From positions 8,680,001-8,744,000 of the forward strand of contig NZ_CP107958.1 of NCBI RefSeq assembly GCF_036075115.1: DNA of 64,000 bases, in the 5' to 3' direction. Source of the stretch: Streptomyces sp. NBC_00377 (GTDB lineage Bacteria; Actinomycetota; Actinomycetes; Streptomycetales; Streptomycetaceae). How positions within the stretch are numbered: the stretch's first letter is position 1; each line of letters opens with the position of its first letter. Shown in pieces: positions 44,367 to 53,421 of the stretch. Under the pieces are notes generated by a model. The model was not told the DNA's origin and did not search any database. It worked only from the letters and a program-made list of their open reading frames with translations. Both the position numbers and the translations under genes were made by a program.

Positions 44367-45641
44367 TCAGCCCGTTATGGAGTCCAGTTGCTCCGCCGCC
44401 GGGCGCAGGGCCCACAGATCACCCCCGGGTGGTTCCTGTAGTGCGGGGACGGCCCGCCGCGCCTGCCTGTCGCCCGCGTCGGCGGCCGCGTGCACCACAT
44501 CGGTGGCCGCATACCGGTAGAACTCGAGTTCCGGATGCGGCCAGGCCGCGGTTCCGGTCGCGGCGGGCAGCAGATAGTCCACCGCCTGGAACAGGCTCTG
44601 CCCGTCGGGGCCCCGGTACTTCCACAGGTCCACGCCGACATGCCGGCCGATGGCCGCGAGCCGGGTGTAGGCGACCAGGTCGAACGTCGAGTAGTGCCAA
44701 CTGCGCGTCCGGGCCAGTTCCTGCGGTTGGCTGCCGTCGGCGGCGATCTGCGGGGTGATGCGCGTACTCCGTGCGTTCAGGACCGTTCGGCGGGCCAGGT
44801 CCCTGTCGCCGGTCGCGTAGGCGAGGGCGGCGACCTGCATGTCGTGGAAGGTGCCGTGGTTGTTCGCGGCGGCGGCCTCCTGCTTGCCGAAGTCGCTGTT
44901 CTTCAGCCAGCCGAGGAAGTCGGTGTTCCATTTCGCCATGCCGGCGCGGTCCGTCCTGGTCCATCCGGCGGCGCCGGTCTCCAGGATGGCGAGCGCGTCG
45001 ACGACGCTGGTGTACGACTGGGAGAAGTCGATGATGCCGATGGCGCGGCCGTCGTACTTGCAGGGGATGAACTGCGCGTGGTTGAGGTTCGGGTTCATCC
45101 TCGTGGCCGGATCGAGGAACCAGGTGCGCAGGATCTGCCCGGCCTTGAGGGCGTACCGCTTGTCACCGCTGTAGTACCAGGCCAGGGACAGGTCGTACGC
45201 GGAGTCGAAGACCTTCTCCACCTCCTGACGGTCGGTGCCGGTGTCGACTTCGGGGTTGCGCTGTCCGTCGCGCTGCACATAGGGGCAGCCCCACGGGTTG
45301 TCGGAGGTCGGCGGCCCGGAGGGCCACCAGTACGGGGCCTGGCTGAGGTAGTCGTGGACGTCGCCGCCGGGTGCCGGCCGGGGCTTGTCGACAACCGTCC
45401 AGGGGCCCTGGTCCAGCCACTTGTCGGCGCGGGCCGTCAACGCCGATGCCGTGCGCCGCAGTTGCCGGTCGCCGAGGTCCAGGCGGATCTTCGCCTGTTG
45501 CAGGCGGGCGCCGTCGAGGACGGCCGTGTGCGGAACCCGGGGCACGGGATGCGCCACCCTCGCCGAGGCTGCGGGTACCGCACCGGCGGTGAACGCGACC
45601 AGGGCCGCCAGGAGGACACCCAGGCGGGAGCGAGCGCTCAT
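44367..45641 (-). CDS. Secreted alginate-lyase-family (PL5-like) protein
   Basis: 424 residues. A Sec signal (LGVLLAALVAFTAGAVPAAS) is followed by an alpha/alpha-toroid alginate lyase domain: DYLSQAPYWWPSGPPTSDNP, AYDLSLAWYYSGDKRYALKA, LNHAQFIPCKYDGRAIGIID and NNHGTFHDMQVAALAYATGD, the last holding the conserved Asn/His of the active site. The family cleaves mannuronate-type or related polyuronides by beta-elimination, but many Streptomyces members have unproven substrates. It is convergent with the beta-helix operon and shares strand with the beta-helix gene upstream, 183 bases away. Confidence 0.88.
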   Translation of the reverse strand: MSARSRLGVLLAALVAFTAGAVPAASARVAHPVPRVPHTAVLDGARLQQAKIRLDLGDRQLRRTASALTARADKWLDQGPWTVVDKPRPAPGGDVHDYLSQAPYWWPSGPPTSDNPWGCPYVQRDGQRNPEVDTGTDRQEVEKVFDSAYDLSLAWYYSGDKRYALKAGQILRTWFLDPATRMNPNLNHAQFIPCKYDGRAIGIIDFSQSYTSVVDALAILETGAAGWTRTDRAGMAKWNTDFLGWLKNSDFGKQEAAAANNHGTFHDMQVAALAYATGDRDLARRTVLNARSTRITPQIAADGSQPQELARTRSWHYSTFDLVAYTRLAAIGRHVGVDLWKYRGPDGQSLFQAVDYLLPAATGTAAWPHPELEFYRYAATDVVHAAADAGDRQARRAVPALQEPPGGDLWALRPAAEQLDSITG

Positions 45642-45824
45642 AGGTCAACTCCAATCATGTATGTGAATGCGAGGGGCGGCCGTCCCCGGTCGGGACGAGG
45701 CGGCGCGGCGCCGTCGTGCGGCCACGGGTCTTCGACGTCCTGGACGGAGCAGGCCGGCCGGAGGCGTCATCCACCCCGCGGGGCGCGGGAGCCGGCCGCC
45801 TCGTTCGTCACCCTCTGTCGTGGC

Positions 45825-47522
45825 CTACAGGGCGCGCTGGGCCTCGTGCAGGTTGCGCGGCCGTACCGCGCCGGGGGCGCCGTACAGTTCCAGCCGGGTG
45901 TGCAGATCACCCGGGAAGTCGGGGACGTCGATCTGGTCGAACTCCGTGACCTCGTCGACGCCGACGGTGGCCGAGTACGGCGCCAGGGCGTCGATCTTCA
46001 TCAGGCCCGCCCGGCCGTTGGTCACCCGGATGTTCCAGTGCGTGAAGCGGGCGCCGAACAGCGGACCCGCGCTCGCGTCACCGCCGTGACGGCCGTTGTT
46101 GTTCACCGTGATGTCCGTGCGGACGTTGGCGAACGGCATGCCGCGGTGGCTGTCGAACGTGCCCATCCGCATGTCCCCCCGCGACCACACGTTGTACGAG
46201 GACAGCCCCTCGACATTGATGCCGTGCAGCTGGGTGTCGGGGCGCCCGGGGACGGTGCGCTCCTCGATGACGAAGTCCTCGATCAGGTTGTCGTGCGACC
46301 CCTCGCGGCAGAAGTAGGGGTGATGCGAGCCGCGGCCGGCCACCCGCGTCCGGCGCAGGGTGCAGGCGGATGCGGCCACGAGACCGAAGCCGTTGTCGAC
46401 GTGCCGGACCGTCACGTCGTCCACCCAGCAGTCGTAGGCGCACTGCAGGACGACGCCGTTGTGCCCCTTGTCGAGAAGGTGCGGTTGCTGGGCCGACTCC
46501 ACGGCCTCGAGGGTCAGGCCCTCGACGCCCGCGCCCGTCAGCTCCGGTACGTGCGTGGTGAGCTGGGGGTTCCACTCCTCGCGTACGTCGAGCGGGAGGG
46601 GGCGTTCCAGGGTGACCCTGCGGCCGTGGACACGGGTGACGCGCACCGGCCACTCGTAGGGCACGTAGGAGGTCAGCTTCGTCTTGTCGTCCCAGTAGTA
46701 CGCCTCGGTTCCGGGCCCGCCGCCCGCCATGTGCTCCAGCAGCGTGTGACCGGCATCGTCGGCGAGCCGGAGGAGGACGAGCGCGCCGGGGCGCAGTCCC
46801 GCGGGATCGGTGACCGTCACCGTCCAGGAGCCCTGGCGCGCCGGCGCGACGCCGGTGAGCGGCCGCCATTCGTCGCGCCGATTGCCCGTCCACCCCTCGA
46901 ACGGCCATGTCCTCGCCCGGATCGCGGCGACGAGCGAGTTCCAGCGGGACTCGGGAGCCAGCCATACGAGGCCGCCGGCCCAGGACCAGGACGACTTGTC
47001 ACCGCCGTAGCGGGAGCCGTAGGCGCCGATCAGCTCGGTCAGGTTGCGCGTCGCGTACAGCGTCGTGCGGCCGCTGCCGGCGCCGCGCAGGACGACGTTC
47101 GAGTGCCCGATGCGTATGACGTCGTCGATCCGGAAGGTTCCGGACGGGATGGAGACCGTGCCACCGCCGGCCCTGCCGGCAGCGGCGATGGCACGGTTGA
47201 TCGCGGGGGCGGAGTCGGTGGTGCCGCCCGCCCTGGCCCCGAACGCGCGGACGTCGAACACCGGGGGACGGTGCGGGAAACGCACCGCTCCGCCGCGAAA
47301 GCCCGCTCTGCCGACGTAGGGGATCTGCGGGTGCGTGTAGGGATGGTGGGTGAACTCGCGCCAGAGCCGCGGTACTTGACCCTGCGCGGCGGGCGCGGCG
47401 GCGGCCGTTTCGCCACCGGCTGTCACCACGCCGGCCGCTACGGCCGCGGCGCTGCCCAACAGGCCGCGCCTCGTGAGGCCGGTCGAACGATCTCCGCTCT
47501 TGCTGTCGTGTGCCTCGCTCAT
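45825..47522 (-). CDS. Tat-exported pectate-lyase-superfamily beta-helix protein
   Basis: 565 residues from ATG 47522 (GGAGGGG upstream). A Tat signal (TGLTRRGLLGSAAAVAAGVV) is followed by the PF12708-type opening VFDVRAFGARAGGTTDSAPA with AINRAIAAAGRAGGGTVSIP, then a right-handed beta-helix (VVLRGAGSGRTTLYA, GVEGLTLEAVE, DCWVDDVTVRHVDNGFG). A specific polysaccharide-cleaving activity cannot be assigned; such proteins include lyases and glycosidases of pectin-like or rhamnogalacturonan chains. It probably works with the alginate-lyase-family enzyme downstream. Confidence 0.87.
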   Translation of the reverse strand: MSEAHDSKSGDRSTGLTRRGLLGSAAAVAAGVVTAGGETAAAAPAAQGQVPRLWREFTHHPYTHPQIPYVGRAGFRGGAVRFPHRPPVFDVRAFGARAGGTTDSAPAINRAIAAAGRAGGGTVSIPSGTFRIDDVIRIGHSNVVLRGAGSGRTTLYATRNLTELIGAYGSRYGGDKSSWSWAGGLVWLAPESRWNSLVAAIRARTWPFEGWTGNRRDEWRPLTGVAPARQGSWTVTVTDPAGLRPGALVLLRLADDAGHTLLEHMAGGGPGTEAYYWDDKTKLTSYVPYEWPVRVTRVHGRRVTLERPLPLDVREEWNPQLTTHVPELTGAGVEGLTLEAVESAQQPHLLDKGHNGVVLQCAYDCWVDDVTVRHVDNGFGLVAASACTLRRTRVAGRGSHHPYFCREGSHDNLIEDFVIEERTVPGRPDTQLHGINVEGLSSYNVWSRGDMRMGTFDSHRGMPFANVRTDITVNNNGRHGGDASAGPLFGARFTHWNIRVTNGRAGLMKIDALAPYSATVGVDEVTEFDQIDVPDFPGDLHTRLELYGAPGAVRPRNLHEAQRAL

Positions 47523-47554
47523 GTCCGCTCGCCCCTCCACAGGAATTCATGTAG

Positions 47555-47569
47555 ATGAACAACGTTCAT
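47555..47569. promoter_or_regulatory. Dyad upstream of beta-helix gene
   Basis: ATGAAC-AAC-GTTCAT, 6-bp arms, 33 bases 5' of the beta-helix start. The broader sequence CATGTAGATGAA resembles CATGTATGTGAA at 45656-45667, 15 bases 5' of the alginate-lyase-family gene, hinting at a shared regulator. Confidence 0.4.
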
Positions 47570-47637
47570 AGCTATGTGGGGCGTGAGCATGCCATGGCGC
47601 AGTCGGGGCGGGAAAGAGGTGTGCATGACCAAACTCG

Positions 47638-48003
47638 ATGCGAGACCGAACGCGGGGCGCCTGTCCGGTGCGACGCACCCGCGTATCCGTGCTGACGGCG
47701 CTGTCCGCGGTCCGCGACCCCGCGCGCATCACACCGATCCGCGAGCCGGCCGGCTCCGACGGCCGGGCGCGCAGCCGCGGCAGCTTCGACGTGCCGGTCG
47801 GCAAGGCCGGGCTCGGCCGCCACTCCTCGGTCCTGCGCGGCGCCGGCCTGGTGGAACGCGCGACGAGGGGCCGAGGCGGGTCGGCCGGCCCGCGCCGCGA
47901 GGAGTTCGAGAAGCGCCCTCCCGGGCTGCGGGCCCTGCTCCTGCGCGACGACCACCGACCGAGCTGCCCGGGGGCCGTGGGTCCTGACGGCCTGAGGGCC
48001 TGA
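47638..48003 (+). CDS. ArsR-family-like regulator, diverged
   Basis: 121 residues. The core follows the ArsR winged helix of Streptomyces: SVLTALSAVRDPARITPIRE, SFDVPVGKAGLGRHSSVLRG, AGLVERATRGRG, RREEFEKRPPGLRALLLRDD (compare family pattern LSDPxRLxIVREL..FDVPVSKATLSHHFKVLREAGL). Key positions are changed: LRLxIV to ITPI, SHHF to RHSS, and the wing is degenerate. It may be a decaying gene kept open by composition. ATG 47638 is the track-length start; GTG codons at about 47668 and 47689 would give shorter forms. Confidence 0.5.
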   Translation: MRDRTRGACPVRRTRVSVLTALSAVRDPARITPIREPAGSDGRARSRGSFDVPVGKAGLGRHSSVLRGAGLVERATRGRGGSAGPRREEFEKRPPGLRALLLRDDHRPSCPGAVGPDGLRA

Positions 48004-48094
48004 GCTTTTGATCCCGGGGTTCGAGAGTCAGACGATCCGACGGATACCGACGCCGTCGTCAGCGTTCCGCCGGACGACGACGTCGGGCCGTTCC

Positions 48095-48955
48095 TCAGGA
48101 GTCGTAGGCGTAGAAGCCCCGGCCGTTCTTCCGGCCGAGGTGGCCCGCGGCGACCATCCGGCGAAGCAGCGCGGGCGGCGCGTACAGCGGCTCCTTGAAC
48201 TCCTCGTACATGGACTCGGCGACCGCCTGGGCGGTGTCGAGGCCGATCAGGTCGAGCAGACGCAGCGGGCCCATGGGGTGGGCGCAGCCCAGTTCCATGC
48301 CGCGGTCGATGTCGTCCGGCCGCGCGGCTCCCGATTCGAGCATGCGGACCGCGCTGAGCAGGTACGGCACGAGAAGGGCGTTGACGACGAAGCCGGAACG
48401 GTCCGGTGCCTCGATGGGCTCCTTGCCCAGCTGTTCCGAGAAGGCGCGGGTGCGCCGCACGGTCTCGGGGCTGGTGGTGAGCGCGGGGATGAGCTCGACC
48501 AGCCGCTGGACGGGAACGGGGTTGAAGAAGTGCATGCCGATGACCTGTGCGGGCCGCTCGGTGGCGACGGCGAGGTCGACGATGGGGATCGAGGAGGTGT
48601 TGGTGGCCAGGATCGCCGCCGGGTCCTCGACCGTCTTGTCCAGCGTACGCAGGACGTCCGTCTTGATGTCGCGGTTCTCGGCGACCGCCTCGACGACGAA
48701 CTGCCGGTCTGCCAGCTCGGCGAGGTCGCTGGTGAAGGACAGCCGCGCGAGGGCCTGGTCGCGCTGCTCCTCGCTGAGCTTCCCCCGCCGTACGCCTCGG
48801 TCGAGGGAAGCGGTGAGACGGCGGCGTCCGGCTTCGAGGGCGTCGAGGCCGGCTTCGGCGACGCGGACGTCGATGCCGCTGCGCAGGGCGATCTCGGCGA
48901 TGCCCGAGCCCATGAGGCCGCAGCCGACCACTCCGAGGCGGATGACGGGATCCAT
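48095..48955 (-). CDS. 3-hydroxyacyl-CoA (3-hydroxybutyryl-CoA) dehydrogenase
   Basis: 286 residues, family length. NAD-binding GVVGCGLMGSGIAE at the N-terminus, catalytic region IGMHFFNPVPVQRLVELIPA, and the C-terminal helical domain (NALLVPYLLSAVRMLESG, ELGCAHPMGPLRLLDLIGLD, GRKNGRGFYAY). It oxidises L-3-hydroxybutyryl-CoA to acetoacetyl-CoA or the reverse. It starts 17 bases after the icmF stop, so the pair form an operon linking butyryl-CoA formation or breakdown with butyryl/isobutyryl isomerisation. Confidence 0.92.
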   Translation of the reverse strand: MDPVIRLGVVGCGLMGSGIAEIALRSGIDVRVAEAGLDALEAGRRRLTASLDRGVRRGKLSEEQRDQALARLSFTSDLAELADRQFVVEAVAENRDIKTDVLRTLDKTVEDPAAILATNTSSIPIVDLAVATERPAQVIGMHFFNPVPVQRLVELIPALTTSPETVRRTRAFSEQLGKEPIEAPDRSGFVVNALLVPYLLSAVRMLESGAARPDDIDRGMELGCAHPMGPLRLLDLIGLDTAQAVAESMYEEFKEPLYAPPALLRRMVAAGHLGRKNGRGFYAYDS

Positions 48956-48972
48956 GTGGTTCTTCCGTTCTG

Positions 48973-51900
48973 TCAGACGTTGCGGCGGTACTGCCCGCCG
49001 ACCTCGAAGAAGGCGTCGGTGATCTGCTGGAGGGAGCAGACGCGGGCGGCGTCCATGAGGACGGCGAAGACGTTGCGGCCGTCGAGGGCCGCGTCCTTGA
49101 GGGCGGTCAGTGCCGCGTGCGCGGCGTCACGGTGACCCGACTGGAAGTCCCGCACCCGCTCCAGCTGCGAGACCTTCTCCTCCTCGGTGGCGCGGGCGAG
49201 TTCGATGACACCGGGCTCGACGCTGTCGGCGTGGGGATTGCGGAAGGTGTTGACGCCGATGATGGGCAGGGTGCCGTCGTGCTTGCGCTGCTCGTAGAGC
49301 ATCGACTCGTCCTGGATACGACCGCGCTGGTAACCGGTCTCCATGGCCCCCAGGACCCCGCCGCGCTCGCTGATGCGCTCGAACTCCTGAAGGACGGCCT
49401 CCTCGACCAGGTCGGTGAGTTCGTCGACGATGAACGATCCCTGGAGGGGGTTTTCGTTCATGGCCAGGCCCCACTCCCGGTTGATGATCAACTGGATGGC
49501 GAGGGCACGGCGGACGGACTCCTCCGTGGGGGTCGTGACCGCCTCGTCGTAGGCGTTGGTGTGCAGGCTGTTGCAGTTGTCGTAGATGGCGATGAGCGCC
49601 TGGAGCGTGGTGCGGATGTCGTTGAAGTCCATCTCCTGGGCGTGCAGGGAGCGTCCGGAGGTCTGGACGTGGTACTTCAGCTTCTGGCTGCGCTCGCCCG
49701 CGCCGTATTTCTCCTTCATCGCGACCGCCCAGATGCGGCGGGCCACCCGGCCGAGGACGGAGTACTCGGGATCCATGCCGTTGGAGAAGAAGAACGACAG
49801 GTTGGGGGCGAAGTCGTCGATGTGCATACCCCGGGCGAGGTAGGCCTCGACGTAGGTGAAGCCGTTGGCGAGGGTGAAGGCGAGCTGGCTCACCGGGTTC
49901 GCGCCGGCTTCGGCGATGTGGTAGCCCGAGATCGACACCGAGTAGAAGTTGCGGACCTTCTGCGCGATGAACCATTCCTGGATGTCGGCCATCATCCGCA
50001 GGCTGAACTCGGTGGAGAACAGGCAGGTGTTCTGCCCCTGGTCCTCCTTGAGGATGTCGGCCTGCACCGTGCCCCGCACGCTCGCCAGCGCGTGGGCCCG
50101 CAGCTCGGCCGTCTCCTCGGGGGAGGGGGAGCGGCCCTGCGCGGAGCGGAAGGCGTCGATGCGCTGATCGACGGCGGTGTTGAGGAAGAACGCCAGGACG
50201 GTCGGGGCGGGGCCGTTGATCGTCATGGAGACGGAGGTCGTCGGCGAGACGAGGTCGAAGCCGTCGTAGAGCGCCTTCATGTCGTCCAGGGTGGCCACCG
50301 AGACGCCGGAGGTGCCGACCTTGCCGTAGATGTCGGGGCGCTCGTCGGGGTCGCGGCCGTAGAGGGTGACCGAGTCGAAGGCGGTGGACAGGCGGGTGGC
50401 GGGCTGGCCCTCGGAGAGGAGCTTGAAACGCCGGTTGGTGCGGAACGGGTCACCCTCGCCGGCGAACATCCGCGCCGGGTCCTCGCCGTCACGCTTGAAG
50501 GGGAACACCCCGGCGGTGAAGGGGAAGTGGCCGGGGAGGTTCTCCCGCCGCCAGAAACGCACCAGTTCACCGTGGTCGGTGAAGCGGGGCAGTGCGACGC
50601 GCGGGATCCTGTTCCCCGACAGGGACTCGCGGGTCAGCTTGGTGCGGATCTCCTTGTCCCGCACCTTGACCACCTGTTCGTCGCCGGAGTAGGAGGCGAC
50701 GACCGCGGGCCAGCCGGTGAGCCGCTCCGCGATGTCGTGCGGGAGCTGTCCGCGGGCCGCGTCGAGCAGCGACCGCACGTTCGCGTCGTCCGATCCGGCC
50801 TCGACGAGTTCGCCGCTGACCGTCTCCAGGCGTTGCACCCGCCGTGCCGCCTCGGCCAGCCGGCCGGTCTCGGCGTGGTAGGCGCGGACGGTGTCGGTGA
50901 TCTCGGCCAGGTAGCGCACCCGGTCCGCCGGGACCACCTGCCGGATACCCGAGGAGTGACGCACGTCGACCTCGGCCAGCGTGCTCTCGGACAGGGGCAG
51001 ACCCTTGTCGGCCAGAGCGCCCCTGAGGTGCTGGTACAGGGCGGTGACCCCGTCGTCGTTGAACGTGGCCGCGGAGGTGCCGTACACCGGCATGTCCTCC
51101 GGCCGCATGCCGAACGCCTCGCGGTTGCGCACCAGTTGGCGGCCCACGTCGCGCATCGCGTCCTTCGCGCCGCGCCGTTCGAACTTGTTGATGGCCACGA
51201 CGTCGGCGAAGTCGAGCATGTCGATCTTCTCCAGCTGCGAGGCGGCGCCGAACTCCGGCGTCATCACGTACAGCGAGGTGTCGACGAACGGCACGATCGC
51301 CGCGTCGCCCTGCCCGATGCCCGGTGTCTCCACGATCACCAGGTCGAACCCGGCCGCCTTGACCACGTCGATCACGTCGGACAGATGCTCCGGCAGCTCA
51401 CGGCTGCCGCGGGTGGCCAGGCTGCGGAAGAACACCCGGTTGCCGTCGAGGGAGTTCATCCGGATCCGGTCGCCGAGCAGCGCACCGCCTCCCCGGCGGC
51501 GGGTCGGGTCGACCGCGATCACGGCGATCCGCAGCTTGTCCTGCTGGTCGACCCGGAACCGGCGCACCAGTTCGTCCGTCAGCGACGACTTGCCCGAGCC
51601 GCCGGTGCCCGTGATGCCGAGCACCGGCACCGGGCGCGCCGTGCCCGCGGACCGTACCCGGTCCAGGAACTCGGGGGGCAGCTTGCCCAGTTCCGCGCCC
51701 GTGACGGCGCGGGCGATCGCGAACCGGTCGCCCGCCAGGACGGCGGCCGGGTCGGCCGCTTTGCCGTCCCACAGGTCGAAGTCGCACTCCCTCACGACCG
51801 AGTTGACCATCCCGGCCAGGCCCATCCGCTGCCCGTCCTCGGGGGAGAAGATGGTCACCCCGCTCGCCCGCAGCCGGGCGATCTCCTCGGGCACGATGAC

Positions 51901-52203
51901 ACCGCCCCCGCCGCCCACCACGCGGACGTGCTCCGCACCCTGCGCACGCAGCGACTCGACCAGGTACTCGAAGTACTCCACGTGCCCGCCCTGGTAGGAC
52001 GAGACGGCCACACCGTGGGCGTCCTCCTCCAGCGCCGCGTCCACGACCTCCTGGACCGACCGGTTGTGCCCGAGGTGGATCACCTCGGCGCCCTGGGACT
52101 GGAAGATCCGCCGCATGATGTTGATCGATGCGTCGTGCCCGTCGAACAGGGCCGAAGCCGTGACCAGACGGACGGGGTGCACGGGACGGTGCAGGTCGCT
52201 CAT
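48973..52203 (-). CDS. icmF: Fused isobutyryl-CoA mutase with G-protein chaperone domain
   Basis: 1076 residues. N-terminal B12-binding domain with the cobalamin-coordinating His in LFDGHDASINIM (H23); a MeaB-like GTPase domain (about 190-430) with P-loop GTGGSGKS (199-206), ETPGIGQGD and NKFERRGAKDAM; a linker; and a C-terminal TIM-barrel mutase domain (about 540-1070) with GQNTCLFSTEFSLRMM and NSLHTNAYDEAVTTPTEES. This order (B12, G protein, mutase) is specific to IcmF. It isomerises isobutyryl-CoA and butyryl-CoA (or isovaleryl/pivalyl-CoA), the GTPase guarding cofactor loading. In Streptomyces this links valine catabolism with polyketide precursors. Confidence 0.96.
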   Translation of the reverse strand: MSDLHRPVHPVRLVTASALFDGHDASINIMRRIFQSQGAEVIHLGHNRSVQEVVDAALEEDAHGVAVSSYQGGHVEYFEYLVESLRAQGAEHVRVVGGGGGVIVPEEIARLRASGVTIFSPEDGQRMGLAGMVNSVVRECDFDLWDGKAADPAAVLAGDRFAIARAVTGAELGKLPPEFLDRVRSAGTARPVPVLGITGTGGSGKSSLTDELVRRFRVDQQDKLRIAVIAVDPTRRRGGGALLGDRIRMNSLDGNRVFFRSLATRGSRELPEHLSDVIDVVKAAGFDLVIVETPGIGQGDAAIVPFVDTSLYVMTPEFGAASQLEKIDMLDFADVVAINKFERRGAKDAMRDVGRQLVRNREAFGMRPEDMPVYGTSAATFNDDGVTALYQHLRGALADKGLPLSESTLAEVDVRHSSGIRQVVPADRVRYLAEITDTVRAYHAETGRLAEAARRVQRLETVSGELVEAGSDDANVRSLLDAARGQLPHDIAERLTGWPAVVASYSGDEQVVKVRDKEIRTKLTRESLSGNRIPRVALPRFTDHGELVRFWRRENLPGHFPFTAGVFPFKRDGEDPARMFAGEGDPFRTNRRFKLLSEGQPATRLSTAFDSVTLYGRDPDERPDIYGKVGTSGVSVATLDDMKALYDGFDLVSPTTSVSMTINGPAPTVLAFFLNTAVDQRIDAFRSAQGRSPSPEETAELRAHALASVRGTVQADILKEDQGQNTCLFSTEFSLRMMADIQEWFIAQKVRNFYSVSISGYHIAEAGANPVSQLAFTLANGFTYVEAYLARGMHIDDFAPNLSFFFSNGMDPEYSVLGRVARRIWAVAMKEKYGAGERSQKLKYHVQTSGRSLHAQEMDFNDIRTTLQALIAIYDNCNSLHTNAYDEAVTTPTEESVRRALAIQLIINREWGLAMNENPLQGSFIVDELTDLVEEAVLQEFERISERGGVLGAMETGYQRGRIQDESMLYEQRKHDGTLPIIGVNTFRNPHADSVEPGVIELARATEEEKVSQLERVRDFQSGHRDAAHAALTALKDAALDGRNVFAVLMDAARVCSLQQITDAFFEVGGQYRRNV

Positions 52204-52630
52204 GGGGCCTTCCCAGACAGATCACGGTAGCTCCGACTGAGGAGATAGTAGGACGTCCTAGTAAATGCCAGTAGGTGAGGACGCTGTGACCAGCAGCACA
52301 CGCCGGCCCCCGGCCACGGCGGATCGCTGCCCGCCCGGCGCGGCCCCCGGCAACGCACCGCTGTCCGCGCGTACGACGCGCCGCGGTTCCCGGCGGATCC
52401 GCCCCTGCGCAGCGGCTCGCGCCGGCGCGGAACCCGCCGCCGAGGCGGCTGGAAATCCGGTGGAGCGCCACCACCGTGAGCCGTTACCGTGCTGCCCGAT
52501 CAAGTCGTCCAGGCAGGGATGTGCCGTTGTACACCGTGTGAGACCCCCCGAGTGCTGATTCGTCGCGCGTCGCGCTTCTGCGCCGCGCTGCTTTTTGCTG
52601 CGGACTTCTCACTGGAACCGGTGTACTTCT
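52204..52630. other. Divergent intergenic region icmF / DUF1062
   Basis: About 427 bases. It holds a palindrome at 52249-52260; otherwise no supportable gene, though a short GC-rich frame on the plus strand (52265-52558) is open by composition. Confidence 0.4.
52249..52260. promoter_or_regulatory. 12-bp palindrome upstream of icmF
   Basis: TAGGACGTCCTA, perfect, 46 bases 5' of the icmF start. The minus strand reads TACTAGGACGTCCTACTATCT, where TACTAT could be a -10, so a dimeric repressor (TetR-like size) could block the promoter. No such regulator gene is adjacent. Confidence 0.5.
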
Positions 52631-53179
52631 GTGCTCGAAAACTGGGTGGTCGTGCCCACCTGCCTGCCCGTCGTCCTCCGCCGTTGTCACGCGTGCGCGT
52701 CGACGCGCTTCCGGGCGAACGGCAAATTCCGTGTCAACGCGAACCACAAGCTCCTCGACGCCTGGCTCCTCGTGCTCTGCACCGAGTGCGGGGCTACGGA
52801 GAAGCTGACGGTCCTGGAACGGGCGAACGTGCGCTCCGTGCGACCCGAGCTGCTGGACCGGCTGCATGACAACGACCCCGGACTGGCGGCCGAGCTGCTC
52901 CGGGATCCGGTCGTGCGGCGCCGCAATCGCATCGCCCTCGACTGGGACGGGGCCTGGCGTCTCGACACCGAGGGCTCGGACCACCTGGACCATGAGGTGA
53001 TCGACATATCGGTCCGCTTCGCGGCGCGGATCCCGGTCCGGCCGGTGCGGCTCATCGCCGAAGGCTGCGCTCTCCCGCGGGCGGAGGTCGAGAGGCTGAT
53101 CACGTCAGGGAATCTCGTGTCGGCGGTCCGGTTGAGCGGCAAGCTCTCCGGCGACTTCACCTTCACGCTCAAGCGCTGA
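52631..53179 (+). CDS. DUF1062 family protein
   Basis: 182 residues from GTG 52631, chosen because the family begins just after it; a TTG at 52595 is possible and the ribosome site is weak. Two CxxC pairs (RRCHACAST at about 18-21 and LCTECGATE at about 48-51) form a probable zinc ribbon. The remainder follows DUF1062 proteins (LLDRLHDNDPGLAAELLRDP, ISVRFAARIPVRPVRLIAEG). The function of the family is unknown. It is transcribed divergently from icmF. Confidence 0.82.
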   Translation: MLENWVVVPTCLPVVLRRCHACASTRFRANGKFRVNANHKLLDAWLLVLCTECGATEKLTVLERANVRSVRPELLDRLHDNDPGLAAELLRDPVVRRRNRIALDWDGAWRLDTEGSDHLDHEVIDISVRFAARIPVRPVRLIAEGCALPRAEVERLITSGNLVSAVRLSGKLSGDFTFTLKR

Positions 53180-53421
53180 GCCTCCTGGTGACCGGGGCCC
53201 GGCCGGCAGCAGTGTGCCGGCCGGGCCACCCCGGGCGGCCGAGCGGGACGGTCTCCCGAGTGTCTTCGTGTCAGCGCCCTGACAGGACCGGGCGTCCGGT
53301 CTCGTCGCGTGGTCCGCGCAACGCGCGTCAACCACAGCGCAGTCGGCGCGCCGCGACCTCGTCGCGGCCGGCGGCAGCGGGGTTACGAACCTGCGGGGTT
53401 ACGAGCCTGAAGGACCGGTGC

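Noticed and set aside
48005..48040. GGTTCGAGAG near the ArsR-like gene as a tRNA T-arm
   Set aside because: No cloverleaf partners on either side.
49117..52230. 1037-codon plus-strand open frame opposite icmF
   Set aside because: Low-complexity Val/Gly/Asp-rich translation typical of the antisense frame; icmF on the minus strand is unambiguous.
52265..52558. Open frame of 97 codons upstream of the DUF1062 gene
   Set aside because: No good ribosome site, Arg/Ala/Pro-rich composition and no recognisable domain; covers the icmF promoter palindrome region edge.
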